Positions 53,519 through 62,458 are shown, numbered from the stretch's first letter. The stretch: 64,000 bases of DNA from Halobaculum sp. MBLA0147 (GCF_041361345.1 NZ_JBGKAD010000001.1:1736001-1800000); one strand, 5' to 3'. Translations and numbers: made by a program. Notes: a model not told the origin generated them from the sequence alone.

Positions 53519-53609
53519 CGGCGGCGTCACGGGGAAGGCGGCACCCTCGGGAGTCAGCGAACGCCAACGTTCTCGCGGACGACCCGCGGACGGCGGCGTG
53601 AGGTGAGAG

Positions 53610-54773
53610 TCACCCGTCCGCGCTACGCGGCGTCCAGCCCCGGAGCGTGGCGGCGGCGACGCCACCGACGACGAACGCGACCGGGAGCGCGGTCGTCCGG
53701 ACGACGAGCACGGCGGCGGTGGCCGCACTCGCCGGGACGGCGACGACGGCGACGATCGCGCCGACGAGCAACAGGTCGTACGCGCCCACGCTGCCCGGGA
53801 TCGGGACGACGCTGGCGACCTGCGGGAGCGGCACCAACGCCACGAGCGGGACGTACGCGGCCGTGCTGCCGGTACCGGCGAGAGCGACCCACAGCGCCCC
53901 CGCCGTGAGCAGCTGTTCGGCGACGCCCGCGACCGCGATGGTGCCCAGCAGCCGCGGCCGCTCGCCGAACACCAGTGCGCGTCCCCAGAACCGGTCGACC
54001 GCCGCGACGACCGCCGCGCGCCCGTACGGCTCCGCCCGCCAGAGTCCGGAGAGTCGACGGACGACGGGTGTCAGAACGGCGACGACCAGTCGTGACAGCG
54101 CGCCACGCGCCCGAACCGCCGCGATCCCGACGAGGATGAGTCCGACCGTGGCGGCGACGAGCGTGCCCACGATGACGGCCGCCGAGGGGCCGCTCGGGGC
54201 GGTCGCCGTCGCAGTGTTCGTCCCGCTCGCCGTCGCGTCCGCTGCGGTAGTCGTCCCGGTCCCCGTCGGGACGCTCCCAGTCGCGACCACCAGTACGCCG
54301 AGTGCAGCCGAGACCGCCAACTGCGAGCCGGACTTGACGTACTTCGCCGTCGAGCGCACGCCCAGGGCGTCAGCGTAGCCGGTCCCCGTCGCCACGGAGA
54401 GGAACCGCGCGACGATGGGTTCGGAACTCACCGGGCCGGCCGGACTGACGGTGTCGAAGAAGTCGCCGGCGAGCGCGAACCGGAGGCTGTCGCGGCCGTC
54501 GAGCCCCGACCCGAGCGGCTGGGTGGAGGCCCACACGCCGAGCCCGTCGACGAGCGCCTCGGAGACGACGAGCGCGACGACGGCGACGAGCGCCCACGCG
54601 GCGAGGCGGCGGGCACGCGCCACCACGTCCGCGACGCCGACGAACTGGACGGTGACCACCAGCGCCGCGAGCCCGACGCCGAGTCCGACGAGGAACCGCG
54701 CGAGACGGCGCACGCCCCGCGGTGTGGGGCGGACGGCGGAGAGGGTTTCGGAGACGGCTCCGCTCGTCGCCAC
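53610..54773 (-). CDS. Flippase-like (UPF0104/LPG synthase TM-type) membrane protein
   Basis: A 387-residue protein with about eight membrane helices. The motif PAGPVSSEPIVARFL after the second or third helix and PLPQVASVVPIPGSVGAYDLLLVGA near the end are hallmarks of the flippase-like domain family. Related proteins move or transfer lipid-linked groups, and archaeal roles are unsettled. An Ala/Thr-rich loop (about 185-205) is a low-complexity insert. GTG at 54773 lies five bases past the stop of the MoeA/substrate-binding gene, so it is last in that operon. Confidence 0.85.
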   Translation of the reverse strand: MATSGAVSETLSAVRPTPRGVRRLARFLVGLGVGLAALVVTVQFVGVADVVARARRLAAWALVAVVALVVSEALVDGLGVWASTQPLGSGLDGRDSLRFALAGDFFDTVSPAGPVSSEPIVARFLSVATGTGYADALGVRSTAKYVKSGSQLAVSAALGVLVVATGSVPTGTGTTTAADATASGTNTATATAPSGPSAAVIVGTLVAATVGLILVGIAAVRARGALSRLVVAVLTPVVRRLSGLWRAEPYGRAAVVAAVDRFWGRALVFGERPRLLGTIAVAGVAEQLLTAGALWVALAGTGSTAAYVPLVALVPLPQVASVVPIPGSVGAYDLLLVGAIVAVVAVPASAATAAVLVVRTTALPVAFVVGGVAAATLRGWTPRSADG

Positions 54774-54778
54774 CCGAC

Positions 54779-56866
54779 TCAGGTCGCGTCGAGTCCGTAG
54801 CCGGGGAGGGCCGCGAGGATCGCGTCACTGTCGGCCAGCACCGCGCGCAGCCGGTCGACACCGGGCTTCGACTGGCGGTCCGTGGCAGCCCACAGCCGGA
54901 CCCGCTGGGTGCCGACGGAGACGAACCCGGCGTCGAGGCGGTCGGCGGTGGCGCGCAACCCCAGCCCGACGTCGGCGTCGCCGGCCAGCACTCGACGGGC
55001 GGGCGACTCGTGAGCGCGGACGGCGCGGTCGAAGCCGTCGATGGACGCGACGAGCGCGCGGCGGACGGTGTCGCGCTCGTCGGCCAGGTCCGCGACCGCG
55101 TTCCCGAAACTCGTCCGCAGGCCGGAGTCGCCGTCCCGGTTGACGAAGCGTAACTCGCGGTCGACGAGGTCCGCGACGCCCGTCACGTCGGCCGGGTTGC
55201 CCGGCGGGACGATCAACCCCCACTCGCGGCGCCAGCCGCCGAGTTCGACGCCAGGTGGCTCCCGGTCGAGTGGCCCGGCCGTCACCGCGACGTCCGGGAC
55301 GCCCGCGCGGAGTTCGCGGAGGCCGCGACGGCTCCCCTCGGGGAGGTACCGCGGGCGGTCGAGTCGGTCGAGCAGTCGCGACAGCGCCGGGTCGTCTTCG
55401 CCGACGCCGAACAGCGTCGGTGGACGGACGCTCGGCGAGAACAGTTCCACCTCGACGGTCTCCCCGGCCGCGAGGAAGGCCGTGTCGGGATCCACCGGCA
55501 CGACGCCGTCGGCGTCGACGAGACTCGTCGTCGCCCCCGACCCCTTGTCGACCGGGTAGACGAGCGTCTCCCCGTCCCCGTCGGTCACGAGCCCGACCGG
55601 GACGAGCCGGCGACGCCCACCCTCGTACCGCTCCTCGACGGCCATCTCGCCCGTCACCGTCGCCGTCGCCGGCGCCGGGAGCCCCGCGGCCTCGCGGATC
55701 GCCGGCGCGACGAACGTCCGGAAGATCGTCAGTGCCGACACCGGGTACCCCGGGAGGCCGACGTACGCGCCGTCACCGATCCGGCCGACGAGCGTCGGTT
55801 TCCCGGGTTTGACCGCGACGCCGTGCAAGAGGAGCTCCCCGCGGTCCTCGATCACGCGGTAGATCACGTCCACGGCGCTCGCGGAGGTGGACCCGGAGGA
55901 CAACACCAGATCACACTCCTCGCTGGCCTCGATCAGGAGTCGCTCCATCTCCTCGTAGTCGTCGCCCGCGTGCGGGTACAGTCGCGGCTCGCCCCCCGCC
56001 TCCGCGACGCCGGCAGCGATCGTGTAGCTGTTCACGTCGTAGATCTCCCCGCGCGCGTCGTCGAGCGGCTCCCCCGGCCGGACGAGTTCGTCACCGGTCG
56101 AGACGATGCCGACCGTGGGCTGACCACGGACGGGCACCTCGTCGACCCCGAGCGCGGACAGGAGCCCGATCTCGCGCGGGGTGAGCTCCGTTCCCGGGCC
56201 GAGCGCGCGGGCGCCGGCCGCCACGTCCGCACCGGCGAACATCACGTTCTCGCCGGGTGCGACGGCGCTGCGAACCGCGACGGCCGTCCCGTCACCGGAC
56301 GCCTCGTCGTCACCGGCCACTCCCTCGTCACCACTGGACGCCTCGCCGTCACCGGCCACTCCCTCGTCACCACTGGACGCCTCGTCGTCACCGGCCACTC
56401 CCCCGTCACCACTGGACGCCTCGTCGTCGCCACCGGACGCACCGTGCGCGTCGGCACCGCCCTCGTCCGGCAGCCGGTGGGCGGGAACTTCGTCCGTCTC
56501 CTCGACGATCACGACGGCGTCGGCGCCGGGCGGGAGCACCGCCCCGGTCGACACCTCGACACAGGTGCCCGACTCGACGGTCGCGTCGGGTTCGCTGCCG
56601 GCGTGAACGGTCCCGACCTGTCGGAGCACGGCCGGGGCGGCCTCGTCCGCGCCGAAGGTGTCGGCGGCTCGCACCGCGTAGCCGTCCATCGACGCGCGGT
56701 CGAAGCCGGGCACGTCGCGGTCGGCGTCGACACGCTCGGCGAGGACGCGACCGCGCGCCTCGGCCAACGGGACACGCTCGGGTGTCCCCGAGAGGTCCAG
56801 CGAGGCGATCGTCTCCCGTAGCGTCTCCGGCTCCGCGAGGTCGCGGAACTCGCGGCGGTCGCTCAC
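54779..56866 (-). CDS. moeA: MoeA-type protein fused to substrate-binding (PBP-like) domain
   Basis: A 695-residue fusion. Residues 1-470 form MoeA, the molybdenum insertase, with RASMDGYAVRAADTFG, GIVSTGDELV, LVLSSGSTSAS (the Ser replaces the usual Gly of GGxS) and GLPGYPVSALTIF. The last 200 residues resemble a LysR-type or molybdate-binding periplasmic-like domain (SRRGLRELRAGVPDVAV, GLIVPPGNPADVTG, DVGLGLRA). The fusion is known in archaea. A 39-bp repeat expands an acidic loop near 150-200. GTG at 56866 overlaps the preceding moeA stop. Confidence 0.92.
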   Translation of the reverse strand: MSDRREFRDLAEPETLRETIASLDLSGTPERVPLAEARGRVLAERVDADRDVPGFDRASMDGYAVRAADTFGADEAAPAVLRQVGTVHAGSEPDATVESGTCVEVSTGAVLPPGADAVVIVEETDEVPAHRLPDEGGADAHGASGGDDEASSGDGGVAGDDEASSGDEGVAGDGEASSGDEGVAGDDEASGDGTAVAVRSAVAPGENVMFAGADVAAGARALGPGTELTPREIGLLSALGVDEVPVRGQPTVGIVSTGDELVRPGEPLDDARGEIYDVNSYTIAAGVAEAGGEPRLYPHAGDDYEEMERLLIEASEECDLVLSSGSTSASAVDVIYRVIEDRGELLLHGVAVKPGKPTLVGRIGDGAYVGLPGYPVSALTIFRTFVAPAIREAAGLPAPATATVTGEMAVEERYEGGRRRLVPVGLVTDGDGETLVYPVDKGSGATTSLVDADGVVPVDPDTAFLAAGETVEVELFSPSVRPPTLFGVGEDDPALSRLLDRLDRPRYLPEGSRRGLRELRAGVPDVAVTAGPLDREPPGVELGGWRREWGLIVPPGNPADVTGVADLVDRELRFVNRDGDSGLRTSFGNAVADLADERDTVRRALVASIDGFDRAVRAHESPARRVLAGDADVGLGLRATADRLDAGFVSVGTQRVRLWAATDRQSKPGVDRLRAVLADSDAILAALPGYGLDAT
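56302..56430. repeat. In-frame 39-bp tandem repeat, three copies plus a partial
   Basis: Units start at 56302, 56341 and 56380, and a shorter fourth starts at 56419. They encode 13-residue acidic blocks (SSGDEGVAGDDEA type) in a surface loop of the MoeA fusion protein. Only a few substitutions distinguish them. Confidence 0.88.
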
Positions 56867-58248
56867 GCCGACGCACCCCCTGCGACCGCCGTCGCCGCGT
56901 CCGGCCCGCTCCACAGTTGTACGTCCACCGTCGTGCCGGCCGGGAACCCCTCTCGGGACTCCGGCACCACCACCCAGCCGTCCGCGAGCGCGACCGACGA
57001 GAGCACCCCCGCGCCGGCCGCCCGCACCGGCTCCGCCGAGCAGTTGTCGTCTGCCGGCGTCGAGTCCGTCGGCGTCCAGTCGCCCGTCGACGAGCCGGAA
57101 CTGGATGTCCCGTCGCGCTCCGCCCCGTCCGCCGTCTGGAGCCGGACACGTGCGAACGTCCGCGTGCCGGGCTCGGAGGCGACCTTCCGAGTGAGCGTCG
57201 CGCGTCGTATCGGGAACCGCGCGACGCTGCCGCCGGCGAGGCGCCCGACCGTCGGTCGCAGGAACTGCGTCGCGACGACGAGACAGGCGACCGGGTAGCC
57301 CGGCAGCGACACCACCGGCGTGTCGTCGACGACACCCAACGCGGCCGGGTGGCCCGGCTCCAGCGCGAGGCCGTGGACCGACACCTCGCCCACCTCGGCG
57401 ATCGCCTCGGGTACCAGGTCGCGCTCGCCGACGGCGGAGCCGCCGGTGGTGACGACGGCGTCGGCGTCCGTCGCCGCCGCGAGCGCCGCCCGCAGTCGTT
57501 CGGGGTCGTCGGGGACGGGGTCGCGGCGGGTCGCCACGCCACCCCAGCGGGCGACGAACTGCGCGAGGGTGTGGCCGTTCGTCTCGACGGTCTCCCCCGA
57601 GCCCGGGTCCTCGGCGACGAGCTCCTCGCCGGTGGGGATGACGGCCACCGCGGGGCGCTCTGCGACCGGGACACGCGAGACCCCGGTGGCACGGAGGAGG
57701 CCGAGGTCCGCCGGGCGGAGCCGGTGGCCGGCGTCGTACAGCGGCTGGTCGGCGGTCACGTCCTCCCCAGCGCTGGCGACGTTCGCACCCGTCGTCACCG
57801 CCGTCTCGACCGCGAGTTCTGTCGCGTCGTCCGCGGTCGGGGCGGAGTCGCGTCGCGAGACGCGCTCGACACGGACGACGGCGTCGGCACCCGCGGGCAG
57901 CGGCTCGCCGGTGTCGACGCGGCGAGCCTCCCCCGAACGGACTGTGGGTCCGGTGGTGTCGTCGGGCGTCTCTCCCGGTCGTGTGACGACACGGAGCGTC
58001 GCCGGAGACCGGACGTTCGCGCCGAAGGTGTCGGCGGCCCGCACCGCGTAGCCGTCCATCGCGGCGCGATCCTCGTGGGGGACGGGCCGGTCCGCGGCGA
58101 CCGGCGCGGCGAGCGTCCGGCCGTCGGCGGCCGCGAGCGGCACCCGCTCGGTCCGGCCGTGGGGGTCGACGTGCTCGCGCAGCGTCGCGAGCGCGTCCGC
58201 GACCCGGGTAGTCTCCTTGAACCCGGTCGTCGTGCGGTCGTGACTCAT
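56863..58248 (-). CDS. moeA: Molybdopterin molybdotransferase MoeA
   Basis: A 461-residue MoeA without the extra tail. RAAMDGYAVRAADTFGAN, VIPTGEELV, VVTTGGSAVGERD and SLPGYPVACLVV are the domain markers; Asp of DGYAVRAAD and the GGxSxGxxD loop bind molybdate/molybdopterin-AMP. It joins molybdenum to the pterin. Downstream, the stop overlaps the second MoeA-type gene, so the two paralogues are made together. An acidic Ser/Thr insert (about 385-415) is present. ATG at 58248. Confidence 0.94.
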   Translation of the reverse strand: MSHDRTTTGFKETTRVADALATLREHVDPHGRTERVPLAAADGRTLAAPVAADRPVPHEDRAAMDGYAVRAADTFGANVRSPATLRVVTRPGETPDDTTGPTVRSGEARRVDTGEPLPAGADAVVRVERVSRRDSAPTADDATELAVETAVTTGANVASAGEDVTADQPLYDAGHRLRPADLGLLRATGVSRVPVAERPAVAVIPTGEELVAEDPGSGETVETNGHTLAQFVARWGGVATRRDPVPDDPERLRAALAAATDADAVVTTGGSAVGERDLVPEAIAEVGEVSVHGLALEPGHPAALGVVDDTPVVSLPGYPVACLVVATQFLRPTVGRLAGGSVARFPIRRATLTRKVASEPGTRTFARVRLQTADGAERDGTSSSGSSTGDWTPTDSTPADDNCSAEPVRAAGAGVLSSVALADGWVVVPESREGFPAGTTVDVQLWSGPDAATAVAGGASA

Positions 58249-58361
58249 ACCGTCGGGTTCGGGCGCGCCGGTGTTGGCACTGTCGGCTGTCGACCGGCGA
58301 CACCACGGTGGCGTCGGGAGAGCGGCGGAACGGCGGCGACGGCCGACCCCGAGCCCCACGT

Positions 58362-59351
58362 TCACAGCAGATCGCGCGAGCGGAACAGGACGAGCCCGAC
58401 GACGGGGACCACGCAGGCCCACGCGAGTAACACCGCGGCCGCGAACCCCGGCGAAGTGGCGACCGTCGAGACACCCTCGTCGGGGCGCGCCAACAGCGGG
58501 TGGTACTCGAGCGCGCCGCCGAAGCCGGCGGTGAGTCTCACGTAGGCGTTGATCGGGTTGAGACGGCCCGTCCAGTAGAACCACGTCGGCTTCGGGTACG
58601 GGTTGTCGAGGAGCGCGACGGCGAGGAACCGGACCGCGGTCCAGCCGACGCGCAAGACGAGGAACGCCGTGACGCTGACCGCGACCGCACGAGCGGTCGT
58701 CTCTGCGTACGCCGAGGCGGCCAACCCGATCCCGACGAACAACACGACGTACGGCACCGACACGACCGCGATCCCGAGCGCGGCGACGACCCCGCCGCCC
58801 TCGAAGAACGCCGGTACCAGCACGGCGGCCAACAACAGCCCACCCAACAGCGGGAGGAGGACGACCAGCGTCCGACTCAGTAATTTCCCGAGGTAGGCGT
58901 CGTCGCGCGAGTTCGGGAGTCCGAGCAGGAACCGCACACTCCCCGTCTCTCGCTCGCGGACGAACGCGCCGTAACTCGCCAACAGTGCGACGACGGGGAC
59001 GAGGAACGACAGCGCTCCGCCGAGGGCCGTCACCGCCCCAGACACCTCCGGGGTGTACTGGTCGCGCAGCGGACTGCCGGTCGGGGCGAGCAACACGAAC
59101 CCGGTCGCCGCCAGCGTGAACGTCACCGTCAGTCCCGCGACGGCTCGCGGGCGGCCGGTGACGACGAGCGCCGCCAGCGTCACGAGCGTGAACACGCCGA
59201 CGACGCCGCCGAGGATCGCCGCCTCGTTCGACAGCGCGAGCAGGCCGACGCCGACGACCGTCGCCAGCGCCATCACCGCCGCCGCGCCCGCGCCGATCCG
59301 CGACCGGTAGACGCTCGTGAGGTCGCGCTCCATCACGGTCCGCCACGTCAC
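58362..59351 (-). CDS. ABC-2 type permease
   Basis: A 329-residue membrane protein with six hydrophobic segments. The cytoplasmic block SFLVPVVALLASYGAFVRERETGSVRFLLGLPNSRDDAYLGK (positions about 113-155) holds the RERETGSVRFLLGLP pattern of NosY-type ABC-2 permeases. GTG at 59351 overlaps the ATPase stop (GTGA). With the ATPase it would form an exporter; the substrate is unknown. NosY-like systems act in copper-enzyme maturation, but no such genes are seen here. Confidence 0.9.
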   Translation of the reverse strand: MTWRTVMERDLTSVYRSRIGAGAAAVMALATVVGVGLLALSNEAAILGGVVGVFTLVTLAALVVTGRPRAVAGLTVTFTLAATGFVLLAPTGSPLRDQYTPEVSGAVTALGGALSFLVPVVALLASYGAFVRERETGSVRFLLGLPNSRDDAYLGKLLSRTLVVLLPLLGGLLLAAVLVPAFFEGGGVVAALGIAVVSVPYVVLFVGIGLAASAYAETTARAVAVSVTAFLVLRVGWTAVRFLAVALLDNPYPKPTWFYWTGRLNPINAYVRLTAGFGGALEYHPLLARPDEGVSTVATSPGFAAAVLLAWACVVPVVGLVLFRSRDLL

Positions 59352-60562
59352 GCGCGATCACCCCCGTCTGCGGCCGGTTTTCGCTGCGCCGCCGTCTCGT
59401 CGTCACCGTCTGCCCTGGCTGACGAGACGGGATCGCCCGCCGACGAGACGGCGTCGTCGGTCCCGTCCGCCGTCACTGGACCACCCTCGGCAGTGTACCG
59501 CGAGAACACGTCGTCGAGCGAGGCGCGATCCACGGTGAAGTCGCGGTAGACGCCCGCGTCCGCGACCGTCTCCAACACGGCGAGTTTCGTCTCCCCGTCG
59601 CCGCGACACCGCACGCGAATCCGGTCGTCGCGCGCACGGACCGCGGCGACGCCCTCCTGTCGGCGGAGTCGTCGCAACAACGCGTCGGGCGTCCCCGTGA
59701 CGGTGACGGTGAGCTCCGTCCCGGTGTCGAACCGCTCGCGGAGGTCGGCGAGACTCCCCTCCGCGATCAACTCCCCGTCGGCGAGGATGCCGACGCGGTC
59801 CGCGACGGCCTCCACCTGGTCGAGGATGTGCGACGAGAAGAAGACGGCCGTCCCGTCGCGCGCCTCCTCGCGGACGATCTCCCGGAGCGTCCGGGCGCCG
59901 TTCGGGTCGAGTCCGGTGGAGGGTTCGTCGAACACGAGCAACTCGGGGTCGCCGACGAGTGCCACCGCCAACGCCATCCGCTGGCGCATCCCCTTCGAGT
60001 AGTCGCCCGCCGGGCGGTCGGCGGCGTCCCGTAACCCGACGCGGGCCAGCAGTTCGTCGGGGTCGTCGGCGGCGTCCTTCGTCTCGGTGGCGTGTTCGAC
60101 GTGTTCGCGCCCGGTGAGCCGCGGGTACGCGCCGAACCCCTCCAGGAGGAGGCCGACGCGCCGGCGGACCGCGACCGGTTCTGTCGCCGGGTCGAGTCCG
60201 AGGACGCGCACGTCGCCGGCCGTCGGGGAGACGAACTGGAGCGCGGCGTTGATCGTCGTCGACTTCCCCGCCCCGTTCGGGCCGAGGAACCCGTACACCT
60301 CCCCACGCTCGACCGTGATCGAGAGGTCCTCGACCGCGGCCAGGTCGCCGTACCGCTGTGTCAGCCCGTCGATCTCGAGTGCTGGCGCGTCGGCGGCCTC
60401 GGTGGTGGCCGCGTCGGCGGACTCGGCGGTGGGCGCGGCGGCGGACCCGGCGGTGTCGTCGCCGGTGGCTCGGGTGGTGTCACCGGCGTCTCGGGTGGTG
60501 TCGCGGTCGCCGTCGTCGGTCGGATCGCCGTCGCTCCGCCGATCCGGTGGAGGCGTGGACAT
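59348..60562 (-). CDS. ABC transporter ATP-binding protein
   Basis: A 404-residue ATPase. Walker A is GPNGAGKST (about 94-102), the signature region YSKGMRQRMALA, Walker B LLVFDEPSTGLD and the switch His in SSHILDQVE. Residues 1-50 are an unusual low-complexity Asp/Thr/Ala leader, and the last 50 are likewise disordered. It belongs to the NosF/CcmA-like group of ABC-2 exporters and pairs with the overlapping permease gene. ATG at 60562. Confidence 0.94.
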   Translation of the reverse strand: MSTPPPDRRSDGDPTDDGDRDTTRDAGDTTRATGDDTAGSAAAPTAESADAATTEAADAPALEIDGLTQRYGDLAAVEDLSITVERGEVYGFLGPNGAGKSTTINAALQFVSPTAGDVRVLGLDPATEPVAVRRRVGLLLEGFGAYPRLTGREHVEHATETKDAADDPDELLARVGLRDAADRPAGDYSKGMRQRMALAVALVGDPELLVFDEPSTGLDPNGARTLREIVREEARDGTAVFFSSHILDQVEAVADRVGILADGELIAEGSLADLRERFDTGTELTVTVTGTPDALLRRLRRQEGVAAVRARDDRIRVRCRGDGETKLAVLETVADAGVYRDFTVDRASLDDVFSRYTAEGGPVTADGTDDAVSSAGDPVSSARADGDDETAAQRKPAADGGDRA

Positions 60563-60948
60563 GGAGGGCTCTGCCGGAGTGGGGTGTCGCCGGTGAGGTA
60601 AGTCTTGTTGCGTCGCGAGACGGTGCGACGAGGCGAGGCGGCGGCGAGTCCGTGTACCGGGAACCGTCCGCGGCTACGCGAGGTGTCGTCCCCGGACGGT
60701 CGAGTGCATCTCTCCTCTCCGTACACCACGGGCCGATGATCGTTGGCTCGATCTGGCTCTCACACGATCACGTCACGATCACCTGTCGTCGCTCGTCGAC
60801 CGCCCGTTCGCGGGCTCGGTGGTCGTCGTGGGGTGCCAGAACGTTCCAGCGAAGGGTGTGTCGGTGAACGGAGATCTCGTCGACGACTCGATGCGGAGGG
60901 GCTGTGTCGTCGGTGACCTGCAGGGACTTCACAAACTCAAGGAGGAAG
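60563..60948. other. Non-coding region upstream of an IS-type hairpin
   Basis: About 390 bp with no supportable gene. It holds the promoter region of the ABC exporter (TAAGTCTTGTTG near 60600). From about 60760 a plus-strand frame runs to a stop at 60969-60971, ending LHKLKEEAHDFSRG. That could be the decayed 3' end of a transposon-coded frame, but nothing recognisable precedes it. Confidence 0.4.
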
Positions 60949-60968
60949 CCCACGACTTCAGTCGTGGG
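60949..60968 (+). mobile_element. Right-end hairpin of an IS200/IS605 (IS1341-type) element, solitary
   Basis: CCCACGAC-TTCA-GTCGTGGG is a perfect eight-pair stem with a four-base loop. This sequence and the preceding AAGGAGGAAG are what I recall at the right end of haloarchaeal tnpB elements, where the hairpin also belongs to the 3' part of the omega RNA. No TnpB or TnpA gene is intact nearby, so this is a remnant or a MITE-like relic. Confidence 0.6.
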
Positions 60969-60976
60969 TAACTGAC

Positions 60977-61144
60977 CTATCCATCTCGAACGGCACGGAC
61001 CGTCTGGATCAGTGAACCAAGGTAGCCGAATACTGCCGTGAGACCGCCGACGAGGACCAGTAGTCCGTTTCCTTCCGGGGTGTTGTTCATCCCGATGACG
61101 AGCACCGCCAACCCGAACAGGAGTGTGTCTCTTGTGAGACTCAC
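60977..61144 (-). CDS. Small two-TM membrane protein (55 aa)
   Basis: A 55-residue frame. Two hydrophobic stretches, TLLFGLAVLVIGMN and GLLVLVGGLTAVFGYLGSLI, are joined by a short polar turn (NTPEGNG). The pattern and the drop in GC around it support a real gene. GTG at 61144 is the only good start. Its stop lies eight bases from the IS-type hairpin. I cannot name a family. Confidence 0.55.
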   Translation of the reverse strand: MSLTRDTLLFGLAVLVIGMNNTPEGNGLLVLVGGLTAVFGYLGSLIQTVRAVRDG

Positions 61145-61306
61145 ATTTCTCTCAACTCACGACGGTGTGGAACTCTTTGTGGTTCGCTCTCGTGTGATCC
61201 TACAGACGGCCAAAGCGAATCCAACGGGATCGTCCGTTCGGAACGTACTCGCTACCGACCGCCCTCCACCGCCGACGGGCTACACGGGACCGGTACGACC
61301 GAAACC

Positions 61307-61315
61307 GTTAGATAC
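61307..61315 (+). promoter_or_regulatory. TATA-like element of a 48-residue frame
   Basis: GTTAGATAC lies 22-30 bp before the ATG at 61337, the spacing of a leaderless haloarchaeal transcript. Confidence 0.4.
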
Positions 61316-61336
61316 TGACCCGTGTTACCGATCCAC

Positions 61337-61483
61337 ATGGAACGGGTGAGCGGAGACGCGGCGACCGAGACACGAACCGACGACCACACGGAGACACGAG
61401 GACGGGTCGTCCGCGAACCGTCTGCCGACGGCGACACGACCGGCGACGTGCGTGCGTGGGTCGAGAGCCTGTTCGTTCGGTGA
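61337..61483 (+). CDS. Small hypothetical protein (48 aa)
   Basis: MERVSGDAATETRTDDHTET opens a short hydrophilic frame that ends DVRAWVESLFVR. The amphipathic tail and acidic composition are typical of haloarchaeal proteins, and a TATA-like element is correctly spaced. There is no other support. Confidence 0.4.
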   Translation: MERVSGDAATETRTDDHTETRGRVVREPSADGDTTGDVRAWVESLFVR

Positions 61484-61675
61484 GTCGGATGGGGGCTGTT
61501 CGTGCGGTGACGATCCCGAGCCTCGTTCGCCCGACGATCCCGAACTCCGTTCGTCTCGTGACGAGCCCGGGAGTCTGTCGTCTCGCCGGGCAGTCGAGCC
61601 ACGAGTAGCCGCCGGACCGCAGCCCCCGGCCCGAAGGGGTTTACCCGTCGGGCGCCACGCACACGGTACGACGCG

Positions 61676-62419
61676 ATGGAAGAGAGCATCTCCGGCTTCG
61701 AGGTTCGTGGCGACTGGGGCGACGTGGTGGAACACGGCGAGCGGATCACCCACGCGCTCAGAGAGGTCGGTGTCACCGACGGGGAGTGGGACGAGGCGGA
61801 GACCGACTACGCCGCGGCCTTCGAAGAGTGGGACGAGTGGCGGCCGAAGGCACACGAGCGACTCGGCGAGGACGTCGAACAGAAGACCGCCGAGCAGGCC
61901 AGCGTCGCCGAGGGTGAGGGCGAGAAGGCCGGCGAGGAGCCGTCGGACGACCTCCGGACCGCGGGCGAGAAGCTCTCGGAGTCGTACGAGCAGGTGGCCG
62001 CCGGGGACGACCGCGGCGCGCTCGAACGGTGGCAAGACTCCATCGACCACGTGGTGCGTGCCGCCGACTCGGCCGGCCGGCGGGCGGTCCGGTCCGTCGA
62101 GGACACCGTCTACCGGCGCGTGATGACGCAGTTGGCCCCCTACTACTTCGACAACGCGCTCGTCTCCGCGAACGTCCAGAAGACGACCCGCGGCGACGAG
62201 GACGGGCCGGTGTTCGTCTTCGAGGTGAACGTCAACGACGACGACCTCAAGGCCGCCGTCTCGGACCGGTTGGCCGAGTTCGACGAGACCGTCGACCGCT
62301 GGCACGTCGACACCCAGAAGGACGTCGACGTGGCCGAGGCCGCCGAGGGTGTCGAACCGCCGACCGACAGCACCGACGGTGACGGCACCGCCGACCGCTC
62401 GGAGTCGACGACGAACTGA
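61676..62419 (+). CDS. DUF5828-type haloarchaeal protein
   Basis: A 247-residue acidic, mostly helical protein. MEESISGFEVRGDWGDVVEHG at the start and YRRVMTQLAPYYFDNALVSAN in the middle look strongly conserved; the latter leads into a beta-strand pair (VFVFEVNVNDDDLKAAVSDRL). I recall this as DUF5828; function is unknown. There is no membrane helix. The last 20 residues are low complexity and are duplicated past the stop codon (see the 33-bp repeat). Confidence 0.75.
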   Translation: MEESISGFEVRGDWGDVVEHGERITHALREVGVTDGEWDEAETDYAAAFEEWDEWRPKAHERLGEDVEQKTAEQASVAEGEGEKAGEEPSDDLRTAGEKLSESYEQVAAGDDRGALERWQDSIDHVVRAADSAGRRAVRSVEDTVYRRVMTQLAPYYFDNALVSANVQKTTRGDEDGPVFVFEVNVNDDDLKAAVSDRLAEFDETVDRWHVDTQKDVDVAEAAEGVEPPTDSTDGDGTADRSESTTN

Positions 62420-62458
62420 GCGGGCGACCGCTCGGAGTCGACGACGACCCGAGCGGGC
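62393..62458. repeat. 33-bp tandem duplication spanning a stop codon
   Basis: Copy one (62393-62425) contains the last codons and TGA stop of the DUF5828-type gene; copy two (62426-62458) is the same sequence with the stop changed to CGA. The duplication arose after the gene's end was fixed, as in pyrD. Confidence 0.85.

Noticed and set aside
60762-60971. Plus-strand frame ending LHKLKEEAHDFSRG as a functional TnpB
   Set aside because: No zinc-finger or RuvC motifs are present, and the frame is short; at best a decayed 3' fragment.
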